A DNA stretch of 64,000 bases, taken from Conexibacter sp. S30A1. GTDB lineage: Bacteria; Actinomycetota; Thermoleophilia; Solirubrobacterales; Solirubrobacteraceae. The translations under genes and the position numbers were made by a program. The stretch spans positions 1,364,001-1,428,000 of the forward strand of contig NZ_CP097127.1 in NCBI RefSeq assembly GCF_023330665.1, given 5' to 3'. Positions within the stretch are counted from its first letter, which is position 1. Each line of letters starts with the position of its first letter. Below are positions 51,472-62,542 of this stretch, piece after piece. The notes under the pieces were generated by a model, which was given only the letters and a program-made list of their open reading frames with translations, did not search any database and was not told the DNA's origin.

Positions 51472-51475
<4 letters not shown>
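50021..51475 (-). CDS. cca: CCA tRNA nucleotidyltransferase / poly(A) polymerase family with HD domain
   Basis: Adds or repairs the CCA end of tRNA, which the tRNA genes here do not encode. 484 residues. SWLVGGAVRDALLGRPTPDY and DLTINAIARELG (motif B) with FRSDPLRVLRLVRLAAELGF define class II. An HD phosphohydrolase domain follows (ALMHDIAKPLTRG; DHDVRGAELARRIL). The start is GTG 51475, sharing GTGA with the alr stop. The HD domain is typical of the actinobacterial form. Confidence 0.94.
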
Positions 51476-52605
<1,130 letters not shown>

Positions 52606-54117
52606 CTAGAGCTCTCCGGCAGGCGACCGCGGCTGTCGCGCGCGGGCGCCTGGCAGCGCGCTGATCACGTCGCTTGCGATCACGCCCTCGAGCCCAACCG
52701 TCTCGGCCGCGATCACACCCGCGCGCAGGTGCGTGAGCACCCCGGCGCAGGCGGCCGTGAACGGCTCGACACCCTTCGCCAGGAAGGCGCCGATCACGCC
52801 CGCGAGCACGTCGCCGGTACCGGCCGTGGCCAGCGCCGGCGCGCCGCCGGGGCTGATCGCCACCAGCCCACCCGGCTCGGCGATGAGCGTGTCATCGCCC
52901 TTCAGCACGACCACCGAGCCGGCGCGCGCCGCGGCGGCGCGCACGTGCGCGAGGCGCTGTGCGTCCACCTCCGTGCTCGAGACCCCGAGCAGCCTTCCCA
53001 GCTCCCCGCTGTGGGGCGTCAGCACCGTTGCGTGGGCGCGGGCCGCGAGCTGTTCGAGCCCACCATCGGTGGCGTGCGCGACCAGCCCGTCAGCGTCCAG
53101 CACGAGCGGCAGCTTGGCGTGCACCGCCACGTCGCGGGCGAACTTCTGCGTCGCCGCCAGCCGACCAAGCCCCGGACCGAGGACCATCGCCTGGGCGCGC
53201 TCGGCACGCTGCACCGCCAGCCGTGAGCTGCCCCGCCGCGGTCCGCTCTCCGGGTCATCGGGCAGCGGTGTGACCATCACCTCAAGCAGCTTGGCGGCGA
53301 TCGCGGGCACCACTGAGGCGGGGGCTGCGACGGTCACGTACCCCGCGCCGGCCCGAGCCGCCGCCAGCGCGGCCAGCACCGGGGCGCCGCTGTAGGCCGG
53401 CGAGCCGCCGACGACGAGCACGCTGCCGGCGCTGAATTTGTTGGACGCCGGGCCGCGCCGCGGGATCTCGTCACACACCTGCTCGCCGATCAAACCGGCC
53501 TGCGGGCTGACCGGTTGGCCCTGTGCCGGAATGCCGATGTCGACCACGTGCAGCTCACCGGCGTGCGACTTGCCGGGAGCGATCCACAGCCCGGGCTTGG
53601 CGGCATGAAAGGTGACCGTCGCATCGGCAACGACCGCTGTCGCGCTCACCTCACCGGTCGAGGCGTCGACGCCGCTCGGCACGTCACAGGCCAGCACGCG
53701 CAGCGCCGCGTTGGCCTGGCGAGCCCGGTTGATCGCGGTGATCGCGTCGGCCACAGGCGCCCGGGGCACGCCGGCAAAGCCCGTGCCCAGCAGCGCATCG
53801 ATCACGGCGGTGGCGTCCTTGAGCAGCGCCGGCAAGGCGGCGGCCTCGGCGGAGCCGGCTTGCACAACATCAACGTCACGGTGCTGCTGACGCAGCACCC
53901 GCGCAGCCACCTGTCCGTCGCCACCGTTGTTGCCGTGGCCGCAGACGACGACGATGCGCCCCGCAGGGGCCAGTTGCGCACAGACGCCGGCCAACGCACT
54001 GCCGGCTCGCTCCATCAGCGTCTGCGACGGGATGCCGTGCTGCTCGATCGCCCAGGCGTCAAGTGCCCGCTGTTGCGCGGCGTCGGGGAGCGGTTTCAAC
54101 CAGCGCGGCAGGTCCAT
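52606..54117 (-). CDS. nnr: Bifunctional NAD(P)H-hydrate repair enzyme (epimerase + dehydratase)
   Basis: Repairs damaged NAD(P)H hydrates: an N-terminal YjeF_N epimerase and a C-terminal ATP/ADP-dependent dehydratase of the ribokinase fold. About 503 residues, as for bacterial fusions. IVVVCGHGNNGGDGQVAARV near residue 50 is the epimerase loop; HGIPSQTLMERAGSA is its start. SAGSVLVVGGSPAYSGAPVL begins the dehydratase; LATAGTGDVLAGVIGAFLAK is its catalytic GxGD. The start is set to ATG 54117 with TAGACT 14 nt upstream; the GTG at 54129 is the alternative. Confidence 0.92.
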   Translation of the reverse strand: MDLPRWLKPLPDAAQQRALDAWAIEQHGIPSQTLMERAGSALAGVCAQLAPAGRIVVVCGHGNNGGDGQVAARVLRQQHRDVDVVQAGSAEAAALPALLKDATAVIDALLGTGFAGVPRAPVADAITAINRARQANAALRVLACDVPSGVDASTGEVSATAVVADATVTFHAAKPGLWIAPGKSHAGELHVVDIGIPAQGQPVSPQAGLIGEQVCDEIPRRGPASNKFSAGSVLVVGGSPAYSGAPVLAALAAARAGAGYVTVAAPASVVPAIAAKLLEVMVTPLPDDPESGPRRGSSRLAVQRAERAQAMVLGPGLGRLAATQKFARDVAVHAKLPLVLDADGLVAHATDGGLEQLAARAHATVLTPHSGELGRLLGVSSTEVDAQRLAHVRAAAARAGSVVVLKGDDTLIAEPGGLVAISPGGAPALATAGTGDVLAGVIGAFLAKGVEPFTAACAGVLTHLRAGVIAAETVGLEGVIASDVISALPGARARQPRSPAGEL

Positions 54118-54167
54118 CGGCGGGAGCACCGAGTCTACTTGGGTGCACCGTGGGCCTGCTCACAGCG

Positions 54168-55493
54168 TCAGTCGAGCTCGGCCTCGACCGCACGGCAGAG
54201 CTCGTCACACACGGTCTCTGCCTCCTGCTCGCTGGGCGCCTCCACCATCACCCGCACGAGCGGCTCGGTACCGGAGGCCCTGACCAGCACGCGTCCACGT
54301 CCCGAGAGCTTGGCGCTGGCCTGCGCCACCGCGTGCTCAACCGGGTCGGCGGCGAGCGCCCGCGCCAGGCCGGCACGGTCCTCGGCCCTCAGGTTGACCA
54401 GGCGCTGCGGCAGCTTGTGCATCGCCCCACGCTCGGCCAGATCCGCACCTCCAAGCGCCTCGAGCGTCAGCAGCGCACTGGCGATGCCGTCTCCAGAAGG
54501 GCTGAAGCCCAGATCGATGATGTGACCGGACTGCTCACCCCCGAGTCTCCAGCCGCGTCTGCGCAGCTCCTCGTTCACGTAGCGATCACCGACCGGCGTC
54601 ACGGCGACGTCGATACCTGCATCGCGCATCGCGGCATGAAAGCCGTAGTTGCTCATCACCGTGACCGCCACCCCGCCCCCGTCCAGCAGGCCCAGCCGCT
54701 GGTAGTGCAGTGCGCTGATCGCGATCAGCTCATCCCCGTCAACCACCTCGCCCCGGCGATCAACGGCCAGCACCCGGTCCCCGTCGCCATCGAAGGCAAA
54801 GCCGGCGTCATAGGCGCCACTGCGCATCCGCGCAGCCAGCGCGTCGATGTGCGTCGCCCCAACCCCCGCGTTGATGTTGCGACCGTCCGGGTCGGCGGCC
54901 ATCAGCTCCACCAGCGCACCGCGGCGCTCGAGGATCGCCGGGGCCAGGCGATGTGTGGCGCCGTTGGCGCAGTCCAGCAGCAGGCGCATGCCGGTCAGCT
55001 CGAGCGTGCCGTAGCGCCGCTCCAGCTCGCTCAGATAGTCCTCCTCCGCGTGCGCGTGCCGCAGCACCCGGCCGATGCGCGTGGACGGCCGCGGGCCCTC
55101 GCCCGCGCGGCGCTCGATCTCCAGCTCGGCCGCGTCGGAGAGCTTGAACCCGTCGGCCGCAAAGAACTTGATGCCGTTGTCCTGGTAGGGGTTGTGGGAG
55201 GCGGAGATGACCGCCGCCAACGCCAGCCCGTGGCGTCGTACCAAAAGCGGGGCAGCGGGCGTCGGCAGCACGCCACCGAGCAGAGCGTCCCCACCGGCCG
55301 CGGTGATGCCAGCAGCGACCGCAGCCTCCAACATGTCGCCTGACTCTCGCGTGTCGCGGACGACGAGCACCTGTGGTCGCGGCTCTTCGGAGAGCTCGAC
55401 GGCGGCGCGAGCCAGAGCCAGCGCCAGCTCAGCGGTGAGGAACTCCCCGGCGCTGCCGCGCACACCGTCGGTGCCGAAGAGCTTGCGTGCCAT
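54168..55493 (-). CDS. glmM: Phosphoglucosamine mutase
   Basis: Converts glucosamine-6-P to glucosamine-1-P for UDP-GlcNAc and peptidoglycan. 441 residues. MARKLFGTDGVRGSAGEFLT is the usual start. AAVISASHNPYQDNGIKFFA holds the phosphoserine. AFDGDGDRVLAVDRRGEVVD binds Mg. GGEQSGHIID near residue 325 and RASGTEPLVRVMVEA close to the end bind sugar and phosphate. ATG 55493 is chosen over 55610 because the family begins here. rpsI precedes it, matching the actinobacterial rplM-rpsI-glmM order. Confidence 0.97.
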   Translation of the reverse strand: MARKLFGTDGVRGSAGEFLTAELALALARAAVELSEEPRPQVLVVRDTRESGDMLEAAVAAGITAAGGDALLGGVLPTPAAPLLVRRHGLALAAVISASHNPYQDNGIKFFAADGFKLSDAAELEIERRAGEGPRPSTRIGRVLRHAHAEEDYLSELERRYGTLELTGMRLLLDCANGATHRLAPAILERRGALVELMAADPDGRNINAGVGATHIDALAARMRSGAYDAGFAFDGDGDRVLAVDRRGEVVDGDELIAISALHYQRLGLLDGGGVAVTVMSNYGFHAAMRDAGIDVAVTPVGDRYVNEELRRRGWRLGGEQSGHIIDLGFSPSGDGIASALLTLEALGGADLAERGAMHKLPQRLVNLRAEDRAGLARALAADPVEHAVAQASAKLSGRGRVLVRASGTEPLVRVMVEAPSEQEAETVCDELCRAVEAELD

Positions 55494-55533
55494 GCGTCTG
55501 CAGCCGTTCGGCGCCGCGGACTCCAGGCGCGGC

Positions 55534-56256
55534 TCAGCGCTTGGAGAACTGAGGCCGCTTGCGCGCCTTCTTGAGGCCTGCCTTCTTACGCTCCTTGACA
55601 CGCGGGTCACGCGTCAAAAAGCCGCGGCGCTTGAGCTCACCGCGCAGGTTCGGGTCGGCCTCGAGCAGCGCACGGGCGATGCCGTGGCGCAGGGCGCCGG
55701 CCTGCGCGGCGACGCCACCACCGTGCATGCGCGCCACCACGTCCATCCGCTGCTCGTATCCGACCGCCTCCAGCGGCTGGCGGATCACGCGCTGCAGCGT
55801 CTCGCGGGGGAAGAACTCCTCAAGCGTCTTGCCGTTGATCAAGTATGTGCCGGTGCCCGGCTTCAGGATCACGCGGGCGACGCCGGTCTTGCGCTTACCG
55901 GTGGCGGTGTAGCGGGCCCCGGCGGCCAGGTCGATCGCGACGACGGCGATCGGCTGCGTCTCCTCAACAACGTCCTGCGCCAAGGCGGCGGCACGAGCAG
56001 CGGCTTCCTCGGCCTCAGCCTCGGCGGCGGCGCGCGCCTCGGCGTCGAGCAGCGCGTCACCGTCGAGCACGATGTCGGGCACGAGGTCAGCGCCGGGGAT
56101 CGCCGGCCGCTCGCGGGGAGCCTCCTCGATGTACTCGACGTCAGCTTCGACGATCTCGGTCGGGTCGAGCGCCTGCGGGTCAGCGACGGCTTCGGCCGGC
56201 ACGTCCGCCGGCGTCTCAGGCATGGGCTCGGTCTCAGGACTCTGTTCGTCGGTCAC
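55534..56256 (-). CDS. rpsI: Ribosomal protein uS9 with a long acidic N-terminal extension
   Basis: Small-subunit protein whose C-terminal tail reaches the P site. The S9 core occupies residues 113-240 ([20 protein letters not shown] near 113; the tail ends [12 protein letters not shown], with the conserved final KR). Before it lie about 112 residues rich in Glu, Asp, Ala and Pro ([40 protein letters not shown]). Ordinary S9 is about 130 residues and actinobacterial ones carry some extension, but this one is unusually long. The GTG start overlaps the L13 stop as GTGA. Confidence 0.95.
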   Translation of the reverse strand: MTDEQSPETEPMPETPADVPAEAVADPQALDPTEIVEADVEYIEEAPRERPAIPGADLVPDIVLDGDALLDAEARAAAEAEAEEAAARAAALAQDVVEETQPIAVVAIDLAAGARYTATGKRKTGVARVILKPGTGTYLINGKTLEEFFPRETLQRVIRQPLEAVGYEQRMDVVARMHGGGVAAQAGALRHGIARALLEADPNLRGELKRRGFLTRDPRVKERKKAGLKKARKRPQFSKR

Positions 56257-56687
56257 GACTTGATCTCCATCGGTTGCGGCTGCTGGGCGGCATGCGGATG
56301 ATCCGGACCCGCATAGACCTTGAGCTTGGTGAGCTGCTTGCGCGCCAGGCGGTTGCGAGGCAGCATCCCCTTCACGGCGATGCGGATCACCTCTTCCGGG
56401 CGACGCTCGAGCATCTCGGTGAGGGTGCGGGACTTCAGGCCTCCGGGATAGCCGGAGTGCCGGTAATAGCGCTTGTCAGCCAGTTTGTTGCCGGTGACGG
56501 AGATCTTCTCGGCGTTGACGACCACAACGAAGTCACCGGTGTCGATGTGCGGGGTGTAGGTCGGCTTACGCTTGCCGCGCAGGGCATCGGCGATCTGTGT
56601 CGCAAGGCGCCCGAGCGTGAGCCCGGTCGCGTCGACGATCAGCCAGTTGCGCTCGCGGTCGGATGGTTTGGCTACGTATGTCTTCAT
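56253..56687 (-). CDS. rplM: Ribosomal protein uL13
   Basis: Early-assembly large-subunit protein, 144 residues. [20 protein letters not shown] is the family start, [20 protein letters not shown] and [20 protein letters not shown] are hallmarks, and [20 protein letters not shown] precedes the tail. The start is ATG 56687 (the frame opens to 56711). It is the first gene of the rplM-rpsI-glmM set; its stop overlaps rpsI. Confidence 0.98.
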   Translation of the reverse strand: MKTYVAKPSDRERNWLIVDATGLTLGRLATQIADALRGKRKPTYTPHIDTGDFVVVVNAEKISVTGNKLADKRYYRHSGYPGGLKSRTLTEMLERRPEEVIRIAVKGMLPRNRLARKQLTKLKVYAGPDHPHAAQQPQPMEIKS

Positions 56688-56774
56688 GGCAGGGTTATTG
56701 GCCGCGCACACGCGCGGGATCGCTGATGGTAGACGATCGGCGCGACAAGCGGCCGGCGCGCCCGAGCGCCATGG

Positions 56775-58385
56775 CTATTCCCACTCGATCGTGCCCGGTG
56801 GCTTGGACGTGATGTCGAGCACGACGCGCCCAACCGGCCGGATTTCGTTGATCATCCGGCTGGCGATCCGCTCGAGCAGGTCATAGGGCAGCCGCGCCCA
56901 GTCGGCGGTCATCGCGTCATCGGAGGTCACGGCCCTGATCGCGATCACATTGCCATAGGTGCGCTCGTCGCCCTGAACGCCTACGGCGCGCACATCGGGC
57001 AGCACGCAGAAGGACTGCCACAGCTCGCGGTACATGCCCGCACGGCGAATCTCGTCCTGGAGGATCGCGTCGGCCTCGCGCAACACCTCGAGCTTGTCCG
57101 CCGTCACCTCGCCGCCAACCACGCGGATCGCCAGGCCCGGGCCGGGGAAGGGCTGGCGCCAGACCAGCCGCTCGGGCAGGCCCAGCTCGGCACCAACCGC
57201 CCTCACCTCGTCCTTGAAGAGCGTGCGCAGCGGCTCGACGAGCTCAAAGCCGATGTCGTCAGGCAGGCCGCCGACGTTGTGATGGGACTTGATCGTCGCG
57301 GCGCCGGCACCTCCCCCGGACTCGATCACGTCGGAGTAGAGCGTTCCCTGCACCAGGTAGCCGACACCCTCGAGCTTTGCGGCCTCCTCCTCGAAGATCC
57401 GGATGAACTGCTCGCCGATGATCTTGCGTTTGCGCTCCGGGTCGACGACCCCCGCCAGACGCTCCAGGAAGCGCTCACGCGCATCCACGGCGATCAGCGG
57501 CACCTGGAAGTGGTCGCGGAAGGTGGCGACCACCTGCGCGCCCTCGTCCTTGCGCATCAGCCCGTGGTCGACGAACACGCAGACCAGCCGGTCACCGATC
57601 GCCTGGTGCACGAGCAGCGCCGCGACGCTCGAGTCGACCCCGCCCGAGAGGGCGCACAGCGCCCGGCCGTCGCCAACCTGTGCGCGGATGCGGGCGATCT
57701 GTTCGTCGATCACCGAGCGCGCGCTCCAGCTGCCCCGGGCGCCACAGATGCCGACCAGGAAGTTGCGCAGGATCTGCTGGCCGTAGGGGGTGTGGACGAC
57801 CTCCGGATGAAACTGGATCCCGTAGATGTCGCGCTCGCGGGATTCGATCGCGGCAACGGGAGAGGCTGTTGAGGACGCCAGCGCCACGAACCCGGGGGGA
57901 GCCTCAAAGACCGTGTCGCGGTGCGACATCCAGCAGGCCTGCTCGTCGGGCGTGTCGGCGAGCAACCGTCCATGCTCGTGGACGGTCAGCTGCGATCGGC
58001 CGTACTCCCCCACCTCGGCGGCCTCGACGAGGCCCCCGAGCTCGCGTGCGATCAGCTGCATGCCGTAGCAGATCCCGAGCACCGGTATGCCGAGCTCCAG
58101 CAGGCGCGGGTCGAGCTTGGGCGCGCCGTCCGCATAAACCGAAGCCGGGCCGCCGGAGAGAATCAGGCCGACGGGCGCGCGCCGCACGATCTCCTGCGGA
58201 CCGACGTCATGCGGCAGCAGGGTCGAGAACACACCGCACTCGCGCACGCGGCGGGCGATCAGCTGCGAGTACTGGCCGCCGTAGTCGAGCACCACGACCT
58301 CCTCCACGGCCTGGTCACCGCCCGTGGCCAGCGGGCCGCGGGCGGTGTGAGCGGCGCCGGAGCGCTCGAGTTCAGTCGGCGACAC
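56775..58385 (-). CDS. guaA: GMP synthase (glutamine-hydrolysing)
   Basis: Aminates XMP to GMP. The 536-residue protein has an N-terminal class-I amidotransferase: [20 protein letters not shown] holds the nucleophile Cys and [19 protein letters not shown] the His/Glu. The ATP-pyrophosphatase domain starts at [20 protein letters not shown] (PP-loop). The dimerisation domain ends [12 protein letters not shown], the invariant C terminus of GuaA. About 25 extra residues precede the amidotransferase. The gene begins inside the last 14 bp of guaB3. Confidence 0.98.
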   Translation of the reverse strand: MSPTELERSGAAHTARGPLATGGDQAVEEVVVLDYGGQYSQLIARRVRECGVFSTLLPHDVGPQEIVRRAPVGLILSGGPASVYADGAPKLDPRLLELGIPVLGICYGMQLIARELGGLVEAAEVGEYGRSQLTVHEHGRLLADTPDEQACWMSHRDTVFEAPPGFVALASSTASPVAAIESRERDIYGIQFHPEVVHTPYGQQILRNFLVGICGARGSWSARSVIDEQIARIRAQVGDGRALCALSGGVDSSVAALLVHQAIGDRLVCVFVDHGLMRKDEGAQVVATFRDHFQVPLIAVDARERFLERLAGVVDPERKRKIIGEQFIRIFEEEAAKLEGVGYLVQGTLYSDVIESGGGAGAATIKSHHNVGGLPDDIGFELVEPLRTLFKDEVRAVGAELGLPERLVWRQPFPGPGLAIRVVGGEVTADKLEVLREADAILQDEIRRAGMYRELWQSFCVLPDVRAVGVQGDERTYGNVIAIRAVTSDDAMTADWARLPYDLLERIASRMINEIRPVGRVVLDITSKPPGTIEWE

Positions 58386-59571
58386 CGGCGGTGGCCTTGC
58401 CGGAGGCCCCCATGCCCACCGCCTGCTCGCGCTGCAGGTGCTTGCCTTCGGTCTGCAGCGCGGGCGCGACCATCAGCTCAGCCCGGTTGAACTCCGAGAT
58501 GTCCTGGTAGCCGCAGGTCGCCATCGAGGTGCGCAGCGCCCCCATCAGGTTGAACGTGCCGTCGTTCTCGCGCGCGGGGCCCTTGACGATCTCCTCGAGT
58601 GTGCCGTTCTGCTTGGTCGCCACCCGCGTGCCGCGCGGCAGCGTCGGGTGGAAGGTCGCCATCCCCCAGTTGTAGCCGTGCCCCGGGGCCTCCTGCGCAC
58701 GCGCCAGCGCGGAGCCGAGCATCACCGCGTCCGCACCGCAGGCGATGGCCTTGGCGATGTCACCGCCGTTGCGCATGCCCCCGTCGGCGATCACGCGCAC
58801 GTAGTCGCCGGTCTCGAGCATGTGCTGGGAACGTGCGGCGGCCACGTCGGCGATCGCGGTGGCCTGCGGCACGCCGATGCCGAGCACGCCTCGTGTGGTG
58901 CAGATCGCCCCCGGCCCGACGCCGACGAGCACGCCGGCGGCGCCAGTGCGCATCAGGTGAAGGCCCGTGTGGTAGGACGCGCAGCCGCCGACGATCACCG
59001 GGATCGGCGAGAGCTCGCGGATGAACTCCTTGAGGTTCAGCGGCGGCCTGCTGGTGTCCTTGGAGACGTGCTCGGCGGAGACCACCGTGCCCTGAATCAC
59101 GAGGATGTCGAGGCCCGCCTCGAGCGCCACCTCGTAGTAGCTGCGAACCTTCTGCGGGGTCAGCGACGCTGCCGCGACGACGCCATGGCTCTTGATCTCA
59201 CGGATCCGCTGCGCGATCAGCTCCGGTTTGACCGGCTCGCGGTAGATGTCCTGCAGCTCGCGGGTGGCGATGTCCTTGGAGAAGGTGGCGATCCGCGCCA
59301 GCTGCTCATCGGGGTTCTCGTAGCGGCACTGGATGCCCTCCAGGTTGAGCACCGCCAGCCCGCCGAGCTTGCCGAGGACGCCGGCGGTCTCCGGTGAGAC
59401 GACACCGTCGAGCGCGGCTGCGAGCAGTGGCAGCTCAAAACGGTACGGGCCCAGCGTCCAGCTGATGTCCACATCGTCGGGGTCGCGGGTGCGACGCGAT
59501 GGGACGATCGCAACATCGTCGAACCCGTAGGCGCGACGAGCCTTCTTTCCACGTCCGATCTCTACTTCCAT
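58372..59571 (-). CDS. guaB3: GuaB3-type IMP dehydrogenase-family protein
   Basis: A 399-residue TIM-barrel protein of the GuaB family without a CBS module. [20 protein letters not shown] is the active-site Cys loop, [19 protein letters not shown] and [20 protein letters not shown] bind IMP, and [20 protein letters not shown] is the typical start. GuaB3 is the second, CBS-less paralog of actinobacteria; recent work ties some members to GMP reductase-like activity, so its reaction is open. Co-oriented overlap with guaA supports a purine role. TACGAT 6 nt before the ATG may be its -10. Confidence 0.93.
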   Translation of the reverse strand: MEVEIGRGKKARRAYGFDDVAIVPSRRTRDPDDVDISWTLGPYRFELPLLAAALDGVVSPETAGVLGKLGGLAVLNLEGIQCRYENPDEQLARIATFSKDIATRELQDIYREPVKPELIAQRIREIKSHGVVAAASLTPQKVRSYYEVALEAGLDILVIQGTVVSAEHVSKDTSRPPLNLKEFIRELSPIPVIVGGCASYHTGLHLMRTGAAGVLVGVGPGAICTTRGVLGIGVPQATAIADVAAARSQHMLETGDYVRVIADGGMRNGGDIAKAIACGADAVMLGSALARAQEAPGHGYNWGMATFHPTLPRGTRVATKQNGTLEEIVKGPARENDGTFNLMGALRTSMATCGYQDISEFNRAELMVAPALQTEGKHLQREQAVGMGASGKATAGVAD

Positions 59572-59577
59572 CAGCGC

Positions 59578-59583
59578 ATCGTA
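59578..59583 (-). promoter_or_regulatory. Putative -10 (TACGAT) of guaB3-guaA
   Basis: Six nt before the guaB3 ATG at 59571. TTGACA occurs upstream but with a spacing of only 14 nt, shorter than normal. Confidence 0.5.
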
Positions 59584-59768
59584 GAGGGTCGATCAGATGT
59601 CAAGGTGAAACCCACTTTCGGCGAGAGTGCACGTCCGCGACGGCGGCAACCGTCGGCCGTGGCTGCCACGTTTGCAGCCTCCCGATCCACCTTAGCACCG
59701 GCCAGGCGCCGGCCGGCGACGGCATTGAGCACGGCCGCAGCGGGCGGCCCGCGCTCCTTATCCCGAGC

Positions 59769-60728
59769 TCAGATGACCTCGGCGGGCAGACTCATCGGCG
59801 TCGCGACCACGCCGTCCAGCAGCCGCTCCACCGTCCGCGGGTCAAGGATCCCGGCGCCCACATGCTGCGTTGACTCCGCGCCACAGGCGACGCCGAAGCG
59901 CAGGCACTCGACGGGCGAGCGGCCCTGATAGCGGGCCGCGATGTAGCCCGCCAGAAACGCATCGCCGGACCCGATCGGCGACTGCGCCTCGAGCGGTTCG
60001 ATCGCAACACGGTAGAGCGTCTGCTCGCCGTTTTCGCGTACGTACGCGTAGCAGCCGTCCGGCACGGTCATGATCGCCTCGGCCGGCCCTTGGCGGGTGA
60101 TCTCGACGACCGCCTGCGCCCGGTCTTCGGGCCCCTCAAACTCGCGACCGGCGAGGTCCTCAGCCTCGAGCTCGTTGGGTGAGACCACGTCCGGCTCGGC
60201 GCGGACAGCCAGCTTCAGCGGCTCGCCGTCGGTGTCAACCACCGTCAGCACGCCGAGCTTGCGAACCGCCCGGAGCAGTCGCGCGTAGGTGTCGGGCTCG
60301 AGCCCGCGCGGCAGGCTGCCGGCAAACAGACAGATGCTCGCGCCCTTGGCCAGATAGATCAGCTTCTCCTCGAGCATCTCGAGCTCGTGCTCGGTCACGG
60401 CAGGCCCCCGCTCATTGATCTCGGTGTGCATGCCGGTGGTCGGATCGAGCACGGCCATGTTGGTCCGCGACTCCTCGCGGATGCGCACGAACGCGGTCAG
60501 CACCGACTCGTCGCTTAAGCCCTCCACGATGCGCGTGCCGGTGGCGCCACCGATGATCCCCGTTGCGATCACCGGCTGACCGAGGAGCTTGAGCACGCGT
60601 GCGACGTTGACGCCCTTGCCGCCGGGGATCGTGCGCTGGTCGAGGCTGCGATGGCGGCGCCCGGGCGTGAAGCTCGGCACCTCGAGCGTGCGGTCGAGCG
60701 CTGGATTGAGGGTTACGGTGATGATCAT
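59769..60728 (-). CDS. PfkB-family sugar-phosphate kinase (1-phosphofructokinase/tagatose-6-phosphate kinase type)
   Basis: A 319-residue ribokinase-fold kinase. IITVTLNPALDRTLEVPSFT and TIPGGKGVNVARVLKLLGQP are typical of the FruK/LacC branch. LFAGSLPRGLEPDTYARLLR and PIGSGDAFLAGYIAARYQGR (catalytic GxGD) complete it. It phosphorylates a ketose-1- or 6-phosphate, probably fructose-1-phosphate or tagatose-6-phosphate (specificity uncertain). No PTS gene is adjacent. Its start follows a short spacer from the pyrF region. Confidence 0.88.
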   Translation of the reverse strand: MIITVTLNPALDRTLEVPSFTPGRRHRSLDQRTIPGGKGVNVARVLKLLGQPVIATGIIGGATGTRIVEGLSDESVLTAFVRIREESRTNMAVLDPTTGMHTEINERGPAVTEHELEMLEEKLIYLAKGASICLFAGSLPRGLEPDTYARLLRAVRKLGVLTVVDTDGEPLKLAVRAEPDVVSPNELEAEDLAGREFEGPEDRAQAVVEITRQGPAEAIMTVPDGCYAYVRENGEQTLYRVAIEPLEAQSPIGSGDAFLAGYIAARYQGRSPVECLRFGVACGAESTQHVGAGILDPRTVERLLDGVVATPMSLPAEVI

Positions 60729-60835
60729 CGTCGCTCGCGGCCTGCAGCCGCGTCTGTGGTCGTTGGTCTCATCGCGGCACCTGCATCAACCCCTCGGGCG
60801 GGCTACCCGTGGCCGACAGCAGCGTAAACGGTAGC

Positions 60836-61891
60836 TCAAGCGGGCGGCGTGAAGGAGCGGTGAACCGAGGCCGGCGGCCCAACCGCGCGTTGGGCGCCCG
60901 CCGCCAGCGTCCACGCTTGCTCGCGCAGGCGCGCAGCCTCGCTGCGGGCGGCCGCAGCCGGGTCACCGCCGCTGCGCCTGTGCGCCTGCGCGAGCGCGCG
61001 TGAGACGGCGATCAGCCCGCCTGCCGGGCCGAGCGCAAAGGCGGCGGCGAGGTCCTCGACACGGCCGCCCTGAGCGCCGACCCCGGGCAGCAGCAGCACG
61101 GCGTGCGGCATCAGCTCGCGCAACCGGTCCAGGTGCTGCGGTGCGGTCGCTCCCACCACGGCACCCACGTCAGACAGCCCGTGAGCGCCCAGGGCGCTGG
61201 CGCCAAGCCTGGCGACTGACCGAGCCGCAAGGTCACTCACAGTGCCGGCTGAGCCTGCGAGCCGATGATCCTGCAGTTCGGCCGCACCAGGGTTCGAGTT
61301 GCGCACCAGCACAAACAGCCCGGCGCCGACGGCCCGCGCGAGGGCCACAAACGGCTCGAGCGAGTCCATCCCCAGCCAGGGACTGACCGTCATCGCGTCG
61401 GCGCCGAGGCCTGGGATCGTTCCGAACGGACTGGGCGTGGACCCCAGGAACGCCTGCGCGTAGGCATGCGCTGAGACATCCACGTCGCCACGTTTGGCGT
61501 CTGCGATCACCAACAGACCCGCATCCTTGGCGTGGCTGACCACGCCGCCGAGGGCCGACCAGCCAGGGGCTCCGAGGCGCTCGAAACAGGCCAGCTGCGG
61601 CTTCACCGCGACGCAGTGCTCGGCCACAGCGTCGATCAGCAACCGGCAATGGGCGGACACCGCCGCCGCCGCTCGGACGGCGGGTGGGGCGGACTGATCG
61701 TCCACCCCACCCACAAGTTCGAGCGCATGTGGCCACAGCAGCGCGGGATCAGGATCGAGGCCGAGCACAAGCTGCGACTGACGCCGCACGACATGCTCGG
61801 CCAACCGGTCCCCGAAACCCTGTGCGGACCTGGCGGCGCCGGCGAACACGCCGACAGCAGCCTCGCCGGGCCCGTCGGCATCCACCGTCAT
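60836..61891 (-). CDS. pyrF: Orotidine 5'-phosphate decarboxylase, type 2
   Basis: Last step of UMP synthesis. About 351 residues, longer than the 230-residue type 1. LLVIADAKRGDVDVSAHAYA near residue 128 contains the catalytic Lys/Asp motif (DAKRGD). SQLVLGLDPDPALLWPHALE, GADAMTVSPWLGMDSLEPFV and LLLPGVGAQGGRVEDLAAAF are the other type-2 hallmarks. The C-terminal 60 residues are Ala/Arg-rich. It is upstream of the sugar kinase on the same strand. Confidence 0.94.
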   Translation of the reverse strand: MTVDADGPGEAAVGVFAGAARSAQGFGDRLAEHVVRRQSQLVLGLDPDPALLWPHALELVGGVDDQSAPPAVRAAAAVSAHCRLLIDAVAEHCVAVKPQLACFERLGAPGWSALGGVVSHAKDAGLLVIADAKRGDVDVSAHAYAQAFLGSTPSPFGTIPGLGADAMTVSPWLGMDSLEPFVALARAVGAGLFVLVRNSNPGAAELQDHRLAGSAGTVSDLAARSVARLGASALGAHGLSDVGAVVGATAPQHLDRLRELMPHAVLLLPGVGAQGGRVEDLAAAFALGPAGGLIAVSRALAQAHRRSGGDPAAAARSEAARLREQAWTLAAGAQRAVGPPASVHRSFTPPA

Positions 61892-61949
61892 CTACCGCGC
61901 CCCGTCCGGGCGATCACATGCAAGGAGCAGCCCAGTGCAGGGCTGCCAG

Positions 61950-62222
61950 TCAGTTGACCGCCTTCTTGAGAGCCGCTCCGGCGCTGAACTTCGGCACCTT
62001 GGTTGCGGCAATGCTGATCTTCTCCCCGGTGGCAGGGTTGCGTCCTTCACGCGCCGCGCGCTCCGACACGCTGAACTTGCCAAACCCGGAGAAGACCACG
62101 TCGCTGCCCCGCTTGAGGGCATCTTCGATCGTCGCCAGTACCGCATCGACCGCCTCCGAGGCGTCCTTCTTGCTCAGACCGGCACGGTCAGCGACCTGGT
62201 CGATGAACTCGGCTTTTGTCAC
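61950..62222 (-). CDS. hup: HU-family DNA-binding protein
   Basis: A 90-residue dimeric nucleoid protein. MTKAEFIDQVADRAGLSKKD opens the helical body, GKFSVSERAAREGRNPATGE is the beta-arm, and KVPKFSAGAALKKAVN ends it with the PKF motif. It lacks the long Lys/Ala tail of mycobacterial HupB. AAGGAGG six nt before the GTG is an excellent ribosome binding site, one of the few strong ones here. Confidence 0.97.
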   Translation of the reverse strand: MTKAEFIDQVADRAGLSKKDASEAVDAVLATIEDALKRGSDVVFSGFGKFSVSERAAREGRNPATGEKISIAATKVPKFSAGAALKKAVN

Positions 62223-62359
62223 TTCTTTCCTCCTTCGAGGTGGTAGGAAGCGCCGAAGCTAACACGATTTGCGGACGGTTCGTGGGAAACGGACGCTTTG
62301 TCGGGTCTGGCAGCGCCGCCGGACGGGCCGCCAACCGCTGCGGATAGCATGCTCGGGGC

Positions 62360-62500
62360 GTGCGACTGAAGCGCCTTGCATGGCTACTTACGACCCTCGC
62401 CTGCCTGTTGGCGGCCCTGGTGGTGTTCCTGCGCGGGGACGACGGCTACGCGGCTGTGGCCGTCGCGGTGGCGCTCTCGGCGGCGATCAATCTGCTCTGA
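62360..62500 (+). CDS. 46-residue two-helix membrane protein
   Basis: A short plus-strand ORF from GTG 62360 to TGA 62498-62500, between two minus-strand genes. It has a basic start (MRLKRLAW), a first helix (LLTTLACLLAALVVFL), a charged turn (RGDDGY) and a second helix (AAVAVAVALSAAINLL). TAGCAT at 62345-62350, 9 nt upstream, could be the -10. Topology with a basic cytosolic start and short charged loop argues for a real protein. No family was recognised. Confidence 0.6.
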   Translation: MRLKRLAWLLTTLACLLAALVVFLRGDDGYAAVAVAVALSAAINLL

Positions 62501-62542
62501 GCACCCTGGGGCCGGGTGACGGCTCTGGGGTCGGGTCGCTTG

